64,000 bases of DNA from Closterium sp. Naga37s-1 (GCA_947471745.1 CANJKZ010001023.1:1253001-1317000), one strand, 5' to 3'. Shown: positions 42,801-53,227, counted from the stretch's first letter. The notes: generated by a model from the sequence alone, not told the origin. A program made the numbers and translations.

Positions 42801-45800
42801 CTTCACATCTAAAACTTGAACCCTGTGTAGAGATGTGCCTCCACAAGTTTCAAGTGAACTCACTGGGGGCACGTCCCACTGGGGGCACGTCCCAGTTGAG
42901 AGATGTGAACTCAAGTTTCACAAGGTCTTGCTCCACATCTCTCGTTCTCCTGTTCTCTCAGCCAATGTTTTTTGAGAATTCTCAAAAAAACATACGCTGT
43001 TTCACAAGGTCTTGCTCCACATCTCTCGTTCTTCTGTTTTCCACAAACCCTTACCCTCCCCCCCCCCCCTCCCCCCCCCTCTCTCTTTCTCCTCCCCGCA
43101 ACCCCACATCCCGACCCCAACAATCTCTATCGTTGATGCGGCCCAAGTTTTTTTTCTCGCTTTTCTCCAAATCCGCCATTCTACCAAATCCAGGGCGAAG
43201 ATGCCAGCAACCCGCACTCCTCCAGCAGCTCCGACCTCTATCCCCGCAGCAGCAGCGCCAACGCTCCTCCCACTTCCAACCCCAGCCAGAGCAACAGCAA
43301 GAGCAGCAGCCGCACCTACAGCCGCAACGTCACGGCTTCGGCCAGCGCCGGCAGCGGCATCGGCGGCGGCAGCGGCGGTGGCAGCGGTGGCGGCAGTGGC
43401 GATCCGGGCAGCAGCATGCTACGAAGTGCACTGGCAGCTGAGGGCGACCTGAGTGACCTGAGCGATTTCACTGATTTCACTCATGTGCTGCCGGGTCTGC
43501 CTGGCGTCTCAGGCCGTGCTGGTGGCATGGGCATGGGGCGTGCTGCTGCTGCTGCTGTTGTGGTCAGATCTAGACGAGGGAGTGGGGGAGCCGGGTATGA
43601 TGCAGAGGTCTGGGAGGATGGGGAGGAAGATGAAGAGGAGGGGGAGGAGAGGGACGATGGAGAAAGGGGCAGGAGTGGGCAGGCTCCTGGGCCTACCGCT
43701 GCTGTGGGCAACCATGTAAGACGAACTCAAATTCCAGCCCTTTTTAGAGACTTAACTTGTATCCCGGACCCCACTCCCGGACCCTTTTTGGACCCCGGGA
43801 AGGGAAGCGGCTCTTCCACCTCCTCCTCTGACCCCACCGAGTTTGTTCGCAAGGTCACTGAGCGCGCCCGCCGTGTTTCCTCCCTTCCCCTCTTCCCACT
43901 CCCTCTTCTCCTCTCCAGCCCCCCTCTGATGCAGGTCTCGGTGGTGATGGTGCTGATGGTGATGACGTGGGAAGCTGCTCCTCCACCTCCTCCACCTCCT
44001 CCTTTGATTCCTCCGAGTTCGTCCCTTCCCCCTTTACCCCCCCATCCCTCAATACATACACTCCAGCCCATAGCAGGAAGCATGGGAGACGGCAATGCAG
44101 ACCCCAACGGCAACAATGGTGGAGAGGTGAGGACGCGGGAACCTGCTCTCCCACCCACCTCCTCCACCACGGGGTTCGTTCCCAAGGTCACGGAGCGCGC
44201 CCGCCTTAATGGCTTCCTCCATTCCCCATCCAACCCCACCTCCCTTCCCTCCCCTCCCCCCCCCTCCCTTCCCTTCCCTCCCCTCCCCTCCCCTCCCCTC
44301 CCCTCCCCTCCCCTCCCTTCCCCTCCCCTCCCGTCTCCTCCCCTCCCCTCCCCTCCCCTCCCCTTCCCTCCCCTCTCCTCCCCTCCCCTCCCCTCCCCTC
44401 CCCTCCCCTCCCCTCCCCTCTCCTCCCCTCCCCTCCCCTCCCCTCCCCTCCCCTCCCCTCCCCTCCCCTCCCCTCCCCTCCCCTCCCCTCCCCTCCCCTC
44501 CCCTCCCCTCCCCTCCCCTCCCCTCCCCTCCCCCCATCCAACCTCACCGCCCTTCCAACCCCGTCCTCCCCCACAGCCTGTTGCAGACCCCAACGACGAT
44601 GCAGGAAGCTGCTCCTCCACCTCTTCATTCGACTCCACGGAGTTTGTGCGCAAGGTCGCGGAGCGCGCCCGCCTCGCTGCCTCCGCCTCTGCCAACGCTG
44701 CCTCTGCTGCTGCCGCCGGTGCTTGCAGCGCAGTAGATGGGGTGAGTGGGGATTGAAGAGTGATATTGTGCGCATAGGCTGGGGCTGGGGTCATGGGCAT
44801 GGGCATGGGCATGACCGTTTACAAACGTTTCAACCACCACCTTTGTGCGATCATCATCATCGTCGTTTCAAATGCCGAATGCATCAATTCTTACAAGATT
44901 TCTAACCACCTAATAGCATCCAACGTTTTCTATCGCCCTCTTTCATGTTTCCTTTTTCCCCATCCTATCCCTTCCTCCTTTCCCCTCCTCCCTCATCCAT
45001 CCCCCACCCACCCACCTCCAATCACCCCTCCAGCACCACACACCCACAGACCTCTCCCCCAACATCACCTCCTCCTCCTCCCTCCATCCCCCTCCCAGCC
45101 ACCACTCCTCCTCCCTCCACGCCCCTTCTCTCTCCGACTCTCTCGACCCCTCCGCCCACGCCTCCTCCTCCGCAGATTGCCGCCGCTTCTCCCTTCCCCA
45201 ACTCCTCGAATGCACCGACGGCTTTTCCGACGGGAACCTTCTGGGAAGGGGTGCGTACGGTCCGGTATACCGAGGCCAGCTGTTCGGGTGCCTGGTGGCA
45301 ATCAAGAAACTGGAACAGGGCAGCGACCAAGGTCCGGCGGAATTCCGAACCGAAGTGGAGGTTCTGAGCAAGGTTCGGCACCCACACATTGTGCTCTTAA
45401 TGGGTCACTGCCCGGAAGAAGCTTGTATCGTGTACGAATTCCTCCAGGGCGGGAATCTCCAGGAGAGGATTGTCCGGGCGGGGGACAACCCTCCGCCGCC
45501 CCTCCCCTGGCACGATCGAATCAGAATCATATCGGAGATCTCCGGCGCGCTGCTCTACATGCACCGGCATGACCCGCCGATTCTCCACCGGGACTTAAAG
45601 CCCGACAACATTCTCCTAGACGCCAACTCCATCTCGAAAATCGCCGACGTGGGCCTCGCTCGGCTGATCCCCAACGAGGTCTCGGCAGTTACCTGGAAGG
45701 TGCGGGGCACAGCCGGGTACATCGACCCAGAGGAGCTTCAAACGGGAGAGCTGTCGGTGAAATCGGATATCTACGCGTTTGGTCTGATCGCGCTGCAGCT

Positions 45801-47205
45801 GCTGACAGGGCTGAAGAATGTGAAGCTGGTACACGGGTTGCTGGCGGCGTGCGGCACGGGCACGAGAAACACCGAGGAGGCGACAGATTTGATTGTGAAG
45901 AGCCTGGATCGGTCGGCTGGGAAGTGGCCGGAGAGGCTAGTGAGGCGGGCGACGAGGGTGCTGGTGCGGTGTATTGAGAGAAGGAGAGTGAATAGGCCGG
46001 ATCTGGGAGGGGAGATTCACCCGCTGCTGGGGGAGATTGCAGAGGAGGCGATGGAGGAGAAGAACAGGCGGGCTAAGGAGCTTGACGGGCGGTTTGTGTG
46101 CCCTCTGTCTCATGTAGGTGTTGCTTTCTTGCTCTCCCCCTCTTTCTCGCTCTCTCCCTCTTTCTCGCTCTCTCCCTCTTTCTCGCTCTCTCCCTCTTTC
46201 TCGCTCTCTCCCTCTTTCACGCTCTCTTCACCCACGTAGACGCACTCTATCTCTCATACACAGCAGCTCGTGGCCAAGCCTCCATGTGACTTTTGAGAAT
46301 TCTCAAAAGTCACTCGAATATAGCTGGCCTCCATGTGACTTTTGAGAATTCTCAGAAGTCACTCGAATATAGCTGGCCTCCATGTGACTTTTGAGAATTC
46401 TCAAAAGTCACTCGAATATAGCTGGCCTCCATGTGACTTTTGAGAATTCTCAAAAGTCACTCGAATATAGCTGGCCTCCATGTGACTTTTGAGAATTCTC
46501 AAAAGTCACTCGAATAAAGCTGGCCTCCATGTGACTTTTGAGAATTCTCAAAAGTCACTCGAATAAAGCTGGCCTCCATGTGACTTCTGAGAATTCTCAA
46601 AAGTCACTCGAATATAGCTGGCCTCCATGTGACTTTTGAGAATTCTCAAAAGTCACTCGAATATAGCTGGCCTCCATGTGACTTTTGAGAATTCTCAAAA
46701 GTCACTCGAATATAGCTGGCCTCCATGTGACTTTTGAGAATTCTCAAAAGTCACTCGAATAAAGCTGGCCTCCATGTGGCCTTGTGCTCCTGGCCTCTCA
46801 CTCACCTGGCAGCTGCTGACATCACATGTGACGTTACTTGCTTTCCGCTTTCCTTGTGCTGTGATTATCACAGGAGAGGATGAGAGACCCAGTGGTAGCA
46901 GCGGATGGGCACACGTACGAGCGCGAGTCCATAGAGACATGGCCCTCCACCAGTGGGGTCTCGCCTGTCACCGGACAGCCCCTGGCAGCACAAATAAAAG
47001 TACTTGTTTTTCTTCCTTCTTTTTGTGACTAATGCAGGAGAGGATGCGCGATCCGGTGGTTGCAGCGGACGGGCACACGTACGAGCGCGAGTACATTGAG
47101 ACTTGGCTCGCCACCAGCGGGGTCTCGCCTGTCACCAGCCAACCCCTGCCCCACCGCGCCCTCACCCCCAACTTCATCCTCGCCTCGCTCATGGACTCCA
47201 TGTGA
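36881..47205 (+). CDS. K2: USP-like / protein kinase / U-box protein, tandem paralogue of K1
   Basis: Model: exons 36881-37088, 37443-37543, 38697-38800, 39450-42459, 43194-43715, 44577-44741, 45034-46113 and 47038-47205. All phases agree, giving about 1,785 aa. It has a USP-like N-terminus ([59 protein letters not shown]) and a Gly/Ser-rich linker. A coiled-coil-like helix follows ([17 protein letters not shown], then [15 protein letters not shown]). The kinase has [43 protein letters not shown] in place of DFG, and GTAGYIDPE. The U-box has GRFVCPLSH, then [20 protein letters not shown]. Unlike K1 the HRD loop is canonical, so kinase activity is plausible. It should act in the cytoplasm as an E3 ligase with a linked kinase. 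The start at 36881 is the first in-frame ATG. The exon at 45034 might begin instead near 45176. Duplicate exon fragments occur in several introns. Confidence 0.87.
37810..37825. repeat. 16-bp perfect palindrome in K2 intron 2
   Basis: GGTAATAGCTATTACC. It differs in sequence from the TTTTGAG-type palindromes elsewhere in K1/K2, and no duplication is obvious beside it. Confidence 0.85.
38516..38945 (+). repeat. Partial copies of K2 exon 3
   Basis: Fragments of the exon occur at about 38513-38528 (GTGAGAGCAGGCGGCC), at 38583-38628 (starting after CACCAG) and at 38903-38936 (GGCACAGCGGCTGCACTTTG). The complete exon lies at 38697-38800. The first fragment ends at a 16-bp palindrome (TTAGAGTCGACTCTAA, 38529-38544). 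The second ends at a weaker GACTC-GT-GAGTC hairpin. Confidence 0.8.
38961..39045. repeat. 9-bp repeat (GTGAGGAGG)n
   Basis: About nine copies in K2 intron 3. Confidence 0.92.
39163..39395. repeat. 34-bp pyrimidine-rich minisatellite
   Basis: Six to seven copies of TTCCCTCCCCTACTCTCCCC plus CTTCCCTTCCACCC, in K2 intron 3 just before the exon 4 acceptor. It forms an unusually long polypyrimidine stretch. Confidence 0.92.
42580..42755. repeat. 36-bp tandem repeat in K2 intron 4
   Basis: Five copies starting at 42580, 42616, 42652, 42688 and 42724 (CACATTTGTGCCTCTACCTA...). Confidence 0.93.
42915..43038. repeat. 40-bp direct duplication flanking a palindrome in K2 intron 4
   Basis: 42915-42954 and 42999-43038 are near-identical (GTTTCACAAGGTCTTGCTCC...). 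Between them lies a perfect 22-bp palindrome with arm TTTTTTGAGAA (42968-42989). Confidence 0.9.
43791..44741 (+). repeat. Four copies of the K2 coiled-coil exon
   Basis: Units encoding SCSSTSS...EFVRKV.ERAR occur at about 43791-43885, 43945-44030, 44085-44213 and 44577-44741. The last has clean splice sites and a conserved continuation ([12 protein letters not shown]) and is used in the gene model. The others are truncated or lack a clear acceptor, and may be decayed or alternative exons. Confidence 0.8.
44271..44532. repeat. (CCCCT)n microsatellite
   Basis: About 260 bp of CCCCT pentamers with sparse CCCTT/TCTCC variants, in the intron before the coiled-coil exon. It keeps long frames open on both strands by composition alone. 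Confidence 0.96.
46286..46775. repeat. Array of ten 49-bp units, each with a 28-bp perfect palindrome
   Basis: Unit starts are at 46286, 46335, 46384, 46433, 46482, 46531, 46580, 46629, 46678 and 46727. Each unit is a palindrome with arm GTGACTTTTGAGAA, followed by a constant 21-bp spacer (TCGAATATAGCTGGCCTCCA plus T). One copy has TTCTGAG in the left arm and one has CTCAGAA in the right arm, and a few spacers read AATAAAG. The array lies in the K2 intron between kinase and U-box exons. Confidence 0.98.
46872..46990 (+). pseudogene. Truncated duplicate of the K2 U-box exon
   Basis: It reads [20 protein letters not shown] and continues to [10 protein letters not shown], closely matching the real exon at 47038-47205. 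It then diverges and hits a stop near 47028. The acceptor-like CACAG precedes it. If spliced in, it would give a shorter, probably defective U-box, so alternative splicing is conceivable. Confidence 0.8.
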
Positions 47206-48675
47206 TGACATGGCGTGTCATGTGGTGTGGTATGGTATGGTATGGTGTGGTGTGGTGTGGTGTGGTGTCATGCCAGAGGTTGTTTGCTGCACACAAGGTA
47301 CCCCACCTCACCCCCAACTTCATCCTCGCCTCGCTCATGGACTCCATGTGATGCTATGGCATGTGGGGTGCTGTGGTGCCATGTGGTCTGATGTCGTGCC
47401 ATGTGGTGTGATGTCGTGGCATGTGGTGTGATGTGGTGCCATGTGGTTTGATGTCGTGGCAAGTGGTATGGTATCTACTGACGACATGTGATGACACGTG
47501 TCATTGTTGGTGGTATGTGCTGCCGCAACAAGGTTCTGTCTGACGCATTGACTCGGAAAAACCACCGAGGACGTGTGCGTGTTGCCCCACACAGGGCCCG
47601 CAGGGCTCTACTCCCCCAACCAGCAGCTGTTTCAGTTTTCTCTTTACCACCATACAAGTTTCAACAATCCATGATGGTGCAATCAACCACTGTAGCCACG
47701 TCCTGATCAGATGTACCATAATCAATGGCTTGTTGGTAATTATGTGATTTGCCATGTTCTGGCTTTGTGCGGCTTGAATTGAACGAGTAAAACTGTTGAT
47801 TTTTCCCTGTATTACCGTAACGCGCACAACTGCTTGTTGCAACTCCTTGGACACAGCTCGTTAGCCTGAATGTAACAATGCTCTTCCCAGGGGTCCGTGA
47901 ATAACGTACCACAGGTTAAACAAAGAAACAATCTGAAACAATATACCTATCTCCCTCTCCTCTCTGTCCCCCCCCACCCGGCATCTCCCCTTCACGGCAC
48001 CATACCACCACCACCTCAATCTCCTCACAAAAAAGCCGGGAATCTTGACGAGGCACAGAGACTGACTATGGGACAAAGGATGAACAAATGGAGGGGTGAC
48101 AGATGAGTATGAAAGGGGAGAGAGATGTTAACACAGGAGGCGAGCAGGAGGGAAGGGTAAAAGTTACTGGTATGAGGGGAGACAGAAGTAGATTCATGCA
48201 GCAGACGTTAACACAGGAGGCGAACAGGAGGTAACCAAGACGAGCAGGATGCACGATAGAGAAAGGGCCGGTGACAGTGGCACGGGAGAATGACACGGGA
48301 GGGAACAGCTCAAGTGAAGGGAGCAAGCAGCAGAGAGCAAGGTTTCGGGTATCGTTGGGAAAAAGAGATGAGGGTGACTGGCGGTTCGGGAAAGAGGCCG
48401 TTCCTTGACCGTTGGATCAAAGTGCAGAAATGGCGAAGAAAAGAAGGGTGAGAGAAGGCTAGAACGCGCGTAACTCAATACCACACGATTAGCGAATAAT
48501 TCTGCTGGTACAGTAGAATTTGAACAAGGCAGTACTTTCCATCAATATAGGAGGCTGTCATCTCGTACGCGACATAAGATCCGCACACGCAGGTGCTCAA
48601 GAAATGAATATGAAATTACATACGACTCAAGACGTCGTCCTAACTACTGTAGATTCGGCACGGAAGCGCGTGTCG
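47206..48675. other. Intergenic between K2 and the complex I gene
   Basis: 47206-47480 repeats short GTGGTGTGATGTC-type units and a second copy of the K2 tail (CCCCAACTTCATCCTCGCCT at 47311), so it is duplicated 3' exon sequence. The rest has short G/A-rich direct repeats (AACACAGGAGGCGAACAGGA, 48130-48230) and no recognisable gene. Confidence 0.55.
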
Positions 48676-48852
48676 TCAATGCCCAGATGGCTTGCTTCCG
48701 AGTTTCGACGCCATGCCGTCAACAAACAAGTAGACGGCAAACGCCGACACGGCAATCCCTAAGCCTGGGAGGCCGTGTCGCAGCTGGTTCTTCAGCAGCG
48801 GGTGGTGCCTGTACGCGTCATTGCGCCTGAAGAACTCGCCCGGTCCGCTCAT
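48676..48852 (-). CDS. NDUFB3: NADH dehydrogenase 1 beta subcomplex subunit 3 (B12)-like, 58 aa
   Basis: ATG at 48852-48850, TGA at 48678-48676, single exon. The protein starts MSGPGEFFRRNDAYRHHPLL. It then has NQLRHGLPGLGIAVSAFAVY, a single membrane helix, followed by a short basic tail. The FFRR.D..R.HP.L.NQ.RH..PGLGI pattern is that of plant and animal complex I B12 subunits, a one-helix accessory subunit of the membrane arm in the inner mitochondrial membrane. Plant homologues are of similar small size. Its shortness makes it easy to miss. An intron in the 5' UTR is possible. There is no linkage of function with its neighbours. Confidence 0.85.
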   Translation of the reverse strand: MSGPGEFFRRNDAYRHHPLLKNQLRHGLPGLGIAVSAFAVYLFVDGMASKLGSKPSGH

Positions 48853-49392
48853 CGTGCTGGATGAATTAGGCGGAGAGAACTAGAACAAGATACGTCTTAA
48901 GTTGCAAAGCGTAAATCCCTGCCGAAAGTTGTTGCTGGAGGAAGGTGTAGGATACCCTAACAGCTGCGACGACTTGCGACGTGTGCGAATTTGGCGGAAT
49001 TTGGACGAAGTACAATTAATGGTATCCAACTGACGAAGGTGTTGCTCTCTGCACAATCTCGCGGACTTTTGGAGCTGTATTGTGGTAACAGGAAAGGATT
49101 TTGTTTCGCATTGTGGGAGGCTTCGCGAACACGGGGAATAGGGGTCGTAGGAGACAGGACAACATCAAGGCTTCTCTGTAGGAGACTTATGGCGGTGTTC
49201 GCCAGCAACTCAGAAAACGACAGCATTTTGGCGGCATCGGCATGGTGACCGCATCCGGAACCGGGGTCGAAACCCGCCCAAGAGTTCTGGGCGTAACGCG
49301 GTCCGCGAAACTTCAATCCCCAAAACAGGAAATTTCACAACCGCATATGGAACCCCCAGCCCCACCTTCCTCATCTAGTGGCGCGAATTTTG
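48853..49392. other. Upstream of the NDUFB3-like gene
   Basis: Probably holds the promoter of the minus-strand gene. Overlapping open frames on both strands (48957-49316) look unselected, and no family is recognised. Confidence 0.45.

Positions 49393-49452
<60 letters not shown>
49393..49452 (+). repeat. Poly(A) tract, about 60 bp
   Basis: An uninterrupted A run after GCGAATTTTG. Such a tail can mark the 3' end of a retroposed sequence, but no LINE/SINE or processed gene body was recognised upstream. Confidence 0.95.
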
Positions 49453-49453
<1 letters not shown>

Positions 49454-49785
49454 AATCTCAAATACAACCCCCGATACCAAGTCATGCGCGGGAGGCACTA
49501 CGAAGGTGTGTTCGGGAGGGGATAAATGGGGGGGGTATTCGAACGGGCCTTTGTCAAACAAATGGCTTGTTCAGAGGTTCCCCTCTGAACGGCAATGCGA
49601 CGGCTGTGCCATCGCTGTGCTTCGAAAAACGCGGCATGGCGATGGCATGGCTTGGGGATAGAACTTTGCCTGGGAACGAAGTTGCGTCCCCGCTTCCATA
49701 TGCCATCGAGCAGTTCGTTGTGGTGGACAAATGGGGGCGTTCGCCACACACCCACTTTGATTGTTGGTTTGGACGGTTGGGGAGG
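49453..49785. other. Sequence between the poly(A) tract and element D
   Basis: No gene or repeat recognised. It ends with GGAGG, the target duplicated by element D. Confidence 0.5.
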
Positions 49786-49919
49786 TCCTAGAATCTAGGC
49801 ATCAATGATGTTGACTATCGAGAGAATTGGTACAAGGAGAAAACCCTAAGGGGTTATACCCCACAGTATCTACCCCACTACAGCCTACCCACAAATATAA
49901 CATATGCATATCTTTGACA
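49786..49919 (-). repeat. 3' LTR of element D
   Basis: On the minus strand it begins TGTCAAAGATATGC. It contains TAGGCTGTAGTGGGGTAGAT and CCTTAGGGTTTTC, and ends CTAGATTCTAGGA. It is followed inward by the PPT-like CTATGGGGGTG. Confidence 0.92.
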
Positions 49920-50148
49920 CACCCCCATAGGCAAAGTGGGGGAGAGCAAGAGGTCACAAGACCAGTCAAGAAAAGCAAAGCAAGCTCAGGGTGGATCACA
50001 ACGTCACCACACACACTGAGCACAAGCAAAAGGCCACAAGGCCAGTTCACATGCAGAGGTATATATGCAACAAGAACAATCCAGTGATCTCTACCTAGCA
50101 AGTGTAAGCATGCAGGTACATATATATAGATCAGAATACAAGCAGAGT

Positions 50149-51237
50149 CTACAACAAGTGTGGAAATGTAGGCAAAAGGCCCAACAAAGTACAAAAGCGC
50201 TGATGATCACCAGACGGAAAAGCCTTGGTGAATATATCAGCAGTGTTGGCCCGAGTGGTCACGTGAGCAAGATGAAGCTGACCCCGCTGCTGCAACTCTC
50301 GAGCCAAGAAGTAACGCAGAGCGATGTGCTTCGTTCTGTGCTCCAGTTTGTGCTCGTGATACAAGGCAATGGCTGCCTTGTTGTCGACGTACAGAACTGG
50401 AGGAGAACGAGGCCGCTCTCCCAAGTCGGTCAGCAGGTAGGTGAGCCAGCGTAACTCCTGTGCAGCCATGGCTGTGGCGTAGATCTCAGCCTCACAACTG
50501 GAGCCAAGAACAGAAGACGAGCGAGTAGACCGCCAAGAAACAGAGCCAGAGCCAAGACTGAAGGTGTAACCCTGTGACGACCGCTGCGTAGCCTGGTCGT
50601 CAACCCAAGAAGCGTCCGAGTGACCAGTGAGGACAACGTCGCCCCGTCCTCCAAGCACGAGCCCCATGCCTGATGTACTGCACAAGTAGCGCAGTACCCT
50701 CTTAGCAGCATCCATGTGCACCTTTCGGTGCCGACCAGGAGCCACGTAGTGAGCCAGAAGGCCAAGAGGGTACGCAAGGTCAGGACGAGTGCAGGTCATC
50801 TGGTACATGAGGTAGCCAACTAGCTCTGGGTAAGGACCACTCGGCTCTACGGACTCGTCCGAAGGTGGAGCTGAGAGCAAGTGACCTGTAGCCAGAGGAG
50901 TGGCCTGTGCCGAGGACCAGGTGAAGTTGAAGCGCTGAAGGACCTGCTGCACCATGTGTGACTGAGTGAGTGTGATGGTGCGGCGTGCTCTGTCCCGGGT
51001 GATCTGCAAGCCAAGGTAGCTGCGCAGCTCACCCAAGTCTGTGCACGTGTGTCTCTTCTGCAGCTCCGACTTCACCAGGGCGAGAGCCTCAGTGTCAGCA
51101 GTGGCAAAGACCAAGTCGTCGACGTACACGATGATGTAGAACGGGGGCAGCGAAGTGTCGGTGCGCAGAAACAGCGACGGGACAGCAGTCGAAGGAGCAA
51201 ACCCAAGAGCCGCAAGTGTCGTCCTCAGTGTGTCGTG
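50149..51237 (-). pseudogene. pol: Copia D RT C-half and RNase H
   Basis: It follows an in-frame TAG at 51238-51240, where element B has a Trp codon. It has the RT catalytic YVDDLVFATAD near 51110, then SYLGLQITRDRARRT and TRPDLAYPLGLLAHY. RNase H has GHSDASWVDD, SSCEAEIYATAMAA and YVDNKAAIALYHEHK, ending NTADIFTKAFP. No further breaks are seen in this part. Confidence 0.92.
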
Positions 51238-53227
51238 CTACTTACATGGCGCCTGGCGGAGACTGTAGACCAGCCGCCGGAGGCTCCACTGGGTACCAGG
51301 AGGGAACGACCCAGTGAAGCCAGGCGGCCGGCGCAGCCAGATCTCCTCGTGCAGGCTGCCCTGTAAGAAAGCTGTGCTGAAGTCAAGAGAGTGAAGCTTG
51401 TAGTCACGCTGAGCGGCAACATGCAGTAGTACCCGAAGGGTGGTCATCTTCGGGGTGGGGGAGAAGGTCTGGAAGAAGTCAACTCCCTCTCGCTGACTGA
51501 AGCCTCGAGCAACGTAACGAGCCTTGAAGACAGGCGGAAAACCTGGCGGTCGCTTCACCCTGAAAATCCACATGCCGTCGATGATGTTCACCCCAGGAGG
51601 GGGAACCTCATCGACGTAGGTGCCTGTGGACTTCCAGGATGCCATCTCTGCGTCCATGGCTGTCTGCCACTGAGAAGAGTACTCACCCGCGATCGCCTCA
51701 GCGTAAGAGCGCGGGGTCGGGATGTCTGGTGTATCCGGGTCTCCCTCAGGGGCAAGCAGCATGGCCACGAGATGAGGCGCAGCGGCCGCAAGACACTCAA
51801 GGTCCTCGTGCCTGTCCTCAAGAACGTTCGTGCTAAGAGCACACTCACCCCCGACGGACGGAGGACAGACAGACTCAGACTCAGCAACAAGACTAGCAGC
51901 GTAGTCTAGACGACAGGCAGCAGCAAAGTCAACAAGTTCAGCGAATAGGGCAGACGCAGTAGTGGACTCAAACGACAGGTCAGTGACCACAGTGGCTAGC
52001 AGACGCGTGACAGTAGGGTGCGCAGTACGAAACTGGTCAGACTCAGGGTCCGCAACGTCAGGCAGAGAGGACACAGGGGGAGAAGGCAGAGGAACACGCT
52101 GCGGAGGAGAGGAAGGACGACGGACTACGAGGTGGGTGCCGGGGACAGCCGGCTGACTCGGACGAGGAACACAACGACCGGAACGACCAGAACGGACAGG
52201 CGAGACAGGACGTGACGCAGGCTCACGACGCTGAGCAAGGCCCCCTGTCTGCTCAGTGTAAGGAGAAGGAGCAGGCAGCGGCGAGCCAGACTGTAAAGGA
52301 AGACCAGTAGACGAAGGAAGACTGAGAACCTGGCGAAGCGCAGAGTCAGGCGGTGGCTGATACAACGGAGACGGCGGAGCGAAGAACAAGCGCGGCTGTG
52401 CAGTGCCACCAGCACCAGCACCTCCAGCACCTCCAGCACCTCCAGTACCCTCAGCAGCTCCAGCACCTCCAGCAGCTCCAAAACCCTCAGCGCCAGCTCC
52501 TCCAGGACCAGCTCCACCAGCTGCAGCACCCCTAGAACCGGCACCGCCAGGCCCAGGGTCTCCAACCCCAGTGCCTCCAGTGGCAGCACCCCCAGACCCA
52601 GGGTCTCCAGCAGTAGCACCCTCAGACACAGTACCTCCAGCCCCATCAGCTCCAGTACCTCCAGTACGAGCACCTCCGGGACCAGCGAGTCCAGCACCTC
52701 CAGTAGACAAAGGACCAGCACCACTCTCAGCTCCAGTGACGTCAGCAGAAGTACCTCCAGCAGCAGAGCCCCGAGCTACAGAAGCGCGACCCTGACGGCG
52801 ACCGTACCAGTCATGCAGCTGCTGTGAGGTGAGAGGCACACGCGGACGAAGGCGGCTACTCCAAGGAGACCGCGCAACAGCAGACTCAGAACCCTCAGGC
52901 GTCGCACCCCCAGACTCAGTACCCCCAGGCTCTTCACGCCCGGGCTCAGCACCTCCAGACACAGCACCCCCAGGCTCAGGACCTCCAGGCTCCTCACGTG
53001 CAGGCTCAGCACCTCCAGGCTCCTCACGCTCAGGCTCAGCGCCCCCAGACTCCGCACCCCCCGGCTCAGTACCTCCTGGGTCCTCACGCGCAGGCTCCGC
53101 ACCCCCAAGCTCAGCACCCTCAAGCTCCGCACCCCCAGGCCTAGCACCCCCAAAGACACCACCACCCCCAGCAGGACCTGAGTCAACAGTGACCTCAACA
53201 GGCGCAGGCACGGGAGGGTCTACCTAA
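51238..53227 (-). pseudogene. pol: Copia D variable linker and RT N-half
   Basis: The linker is rich in GAEPGGAE-like repeats (52880-53150) and Gly/Ala/Thr tracts. RT begins with WQTAMDAEMASWKSTGTYVD, has FKARYVARGFSQREGVDFFQ and LHSLDFSTAFLQGSLHEEIW, and stops at the TAG at 51238-51240 after LRQAP. The stop most simply arose by G-to-A change of a Trp codon. Confidence 0.92.

Noticed and set aside
44049..44812. Frames of [10 protein letters not shown] or [10 protein letters not shown] type
   Set aside because: Translation of the (CCCCT)n intron microsatellite of K2.
46286..46775. CRISPR-like array (28-bp palindromic repeats, 21-bp spacers)
   Set aside because: The spacers are all the same sequence, the array sits in a eukaryotic intron and no cas genes exist. 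It is a tandem minisatellite with a palindrome.
24381..46775. Palindromes as cloning linkers (EcoRI or SalI cores)
   Set aside because: The arms extend well beyond the six-base sites, differ between loci, lie within duplicated native sequence and occur in tandem, which linkers would not explain. Read support should still be checked.
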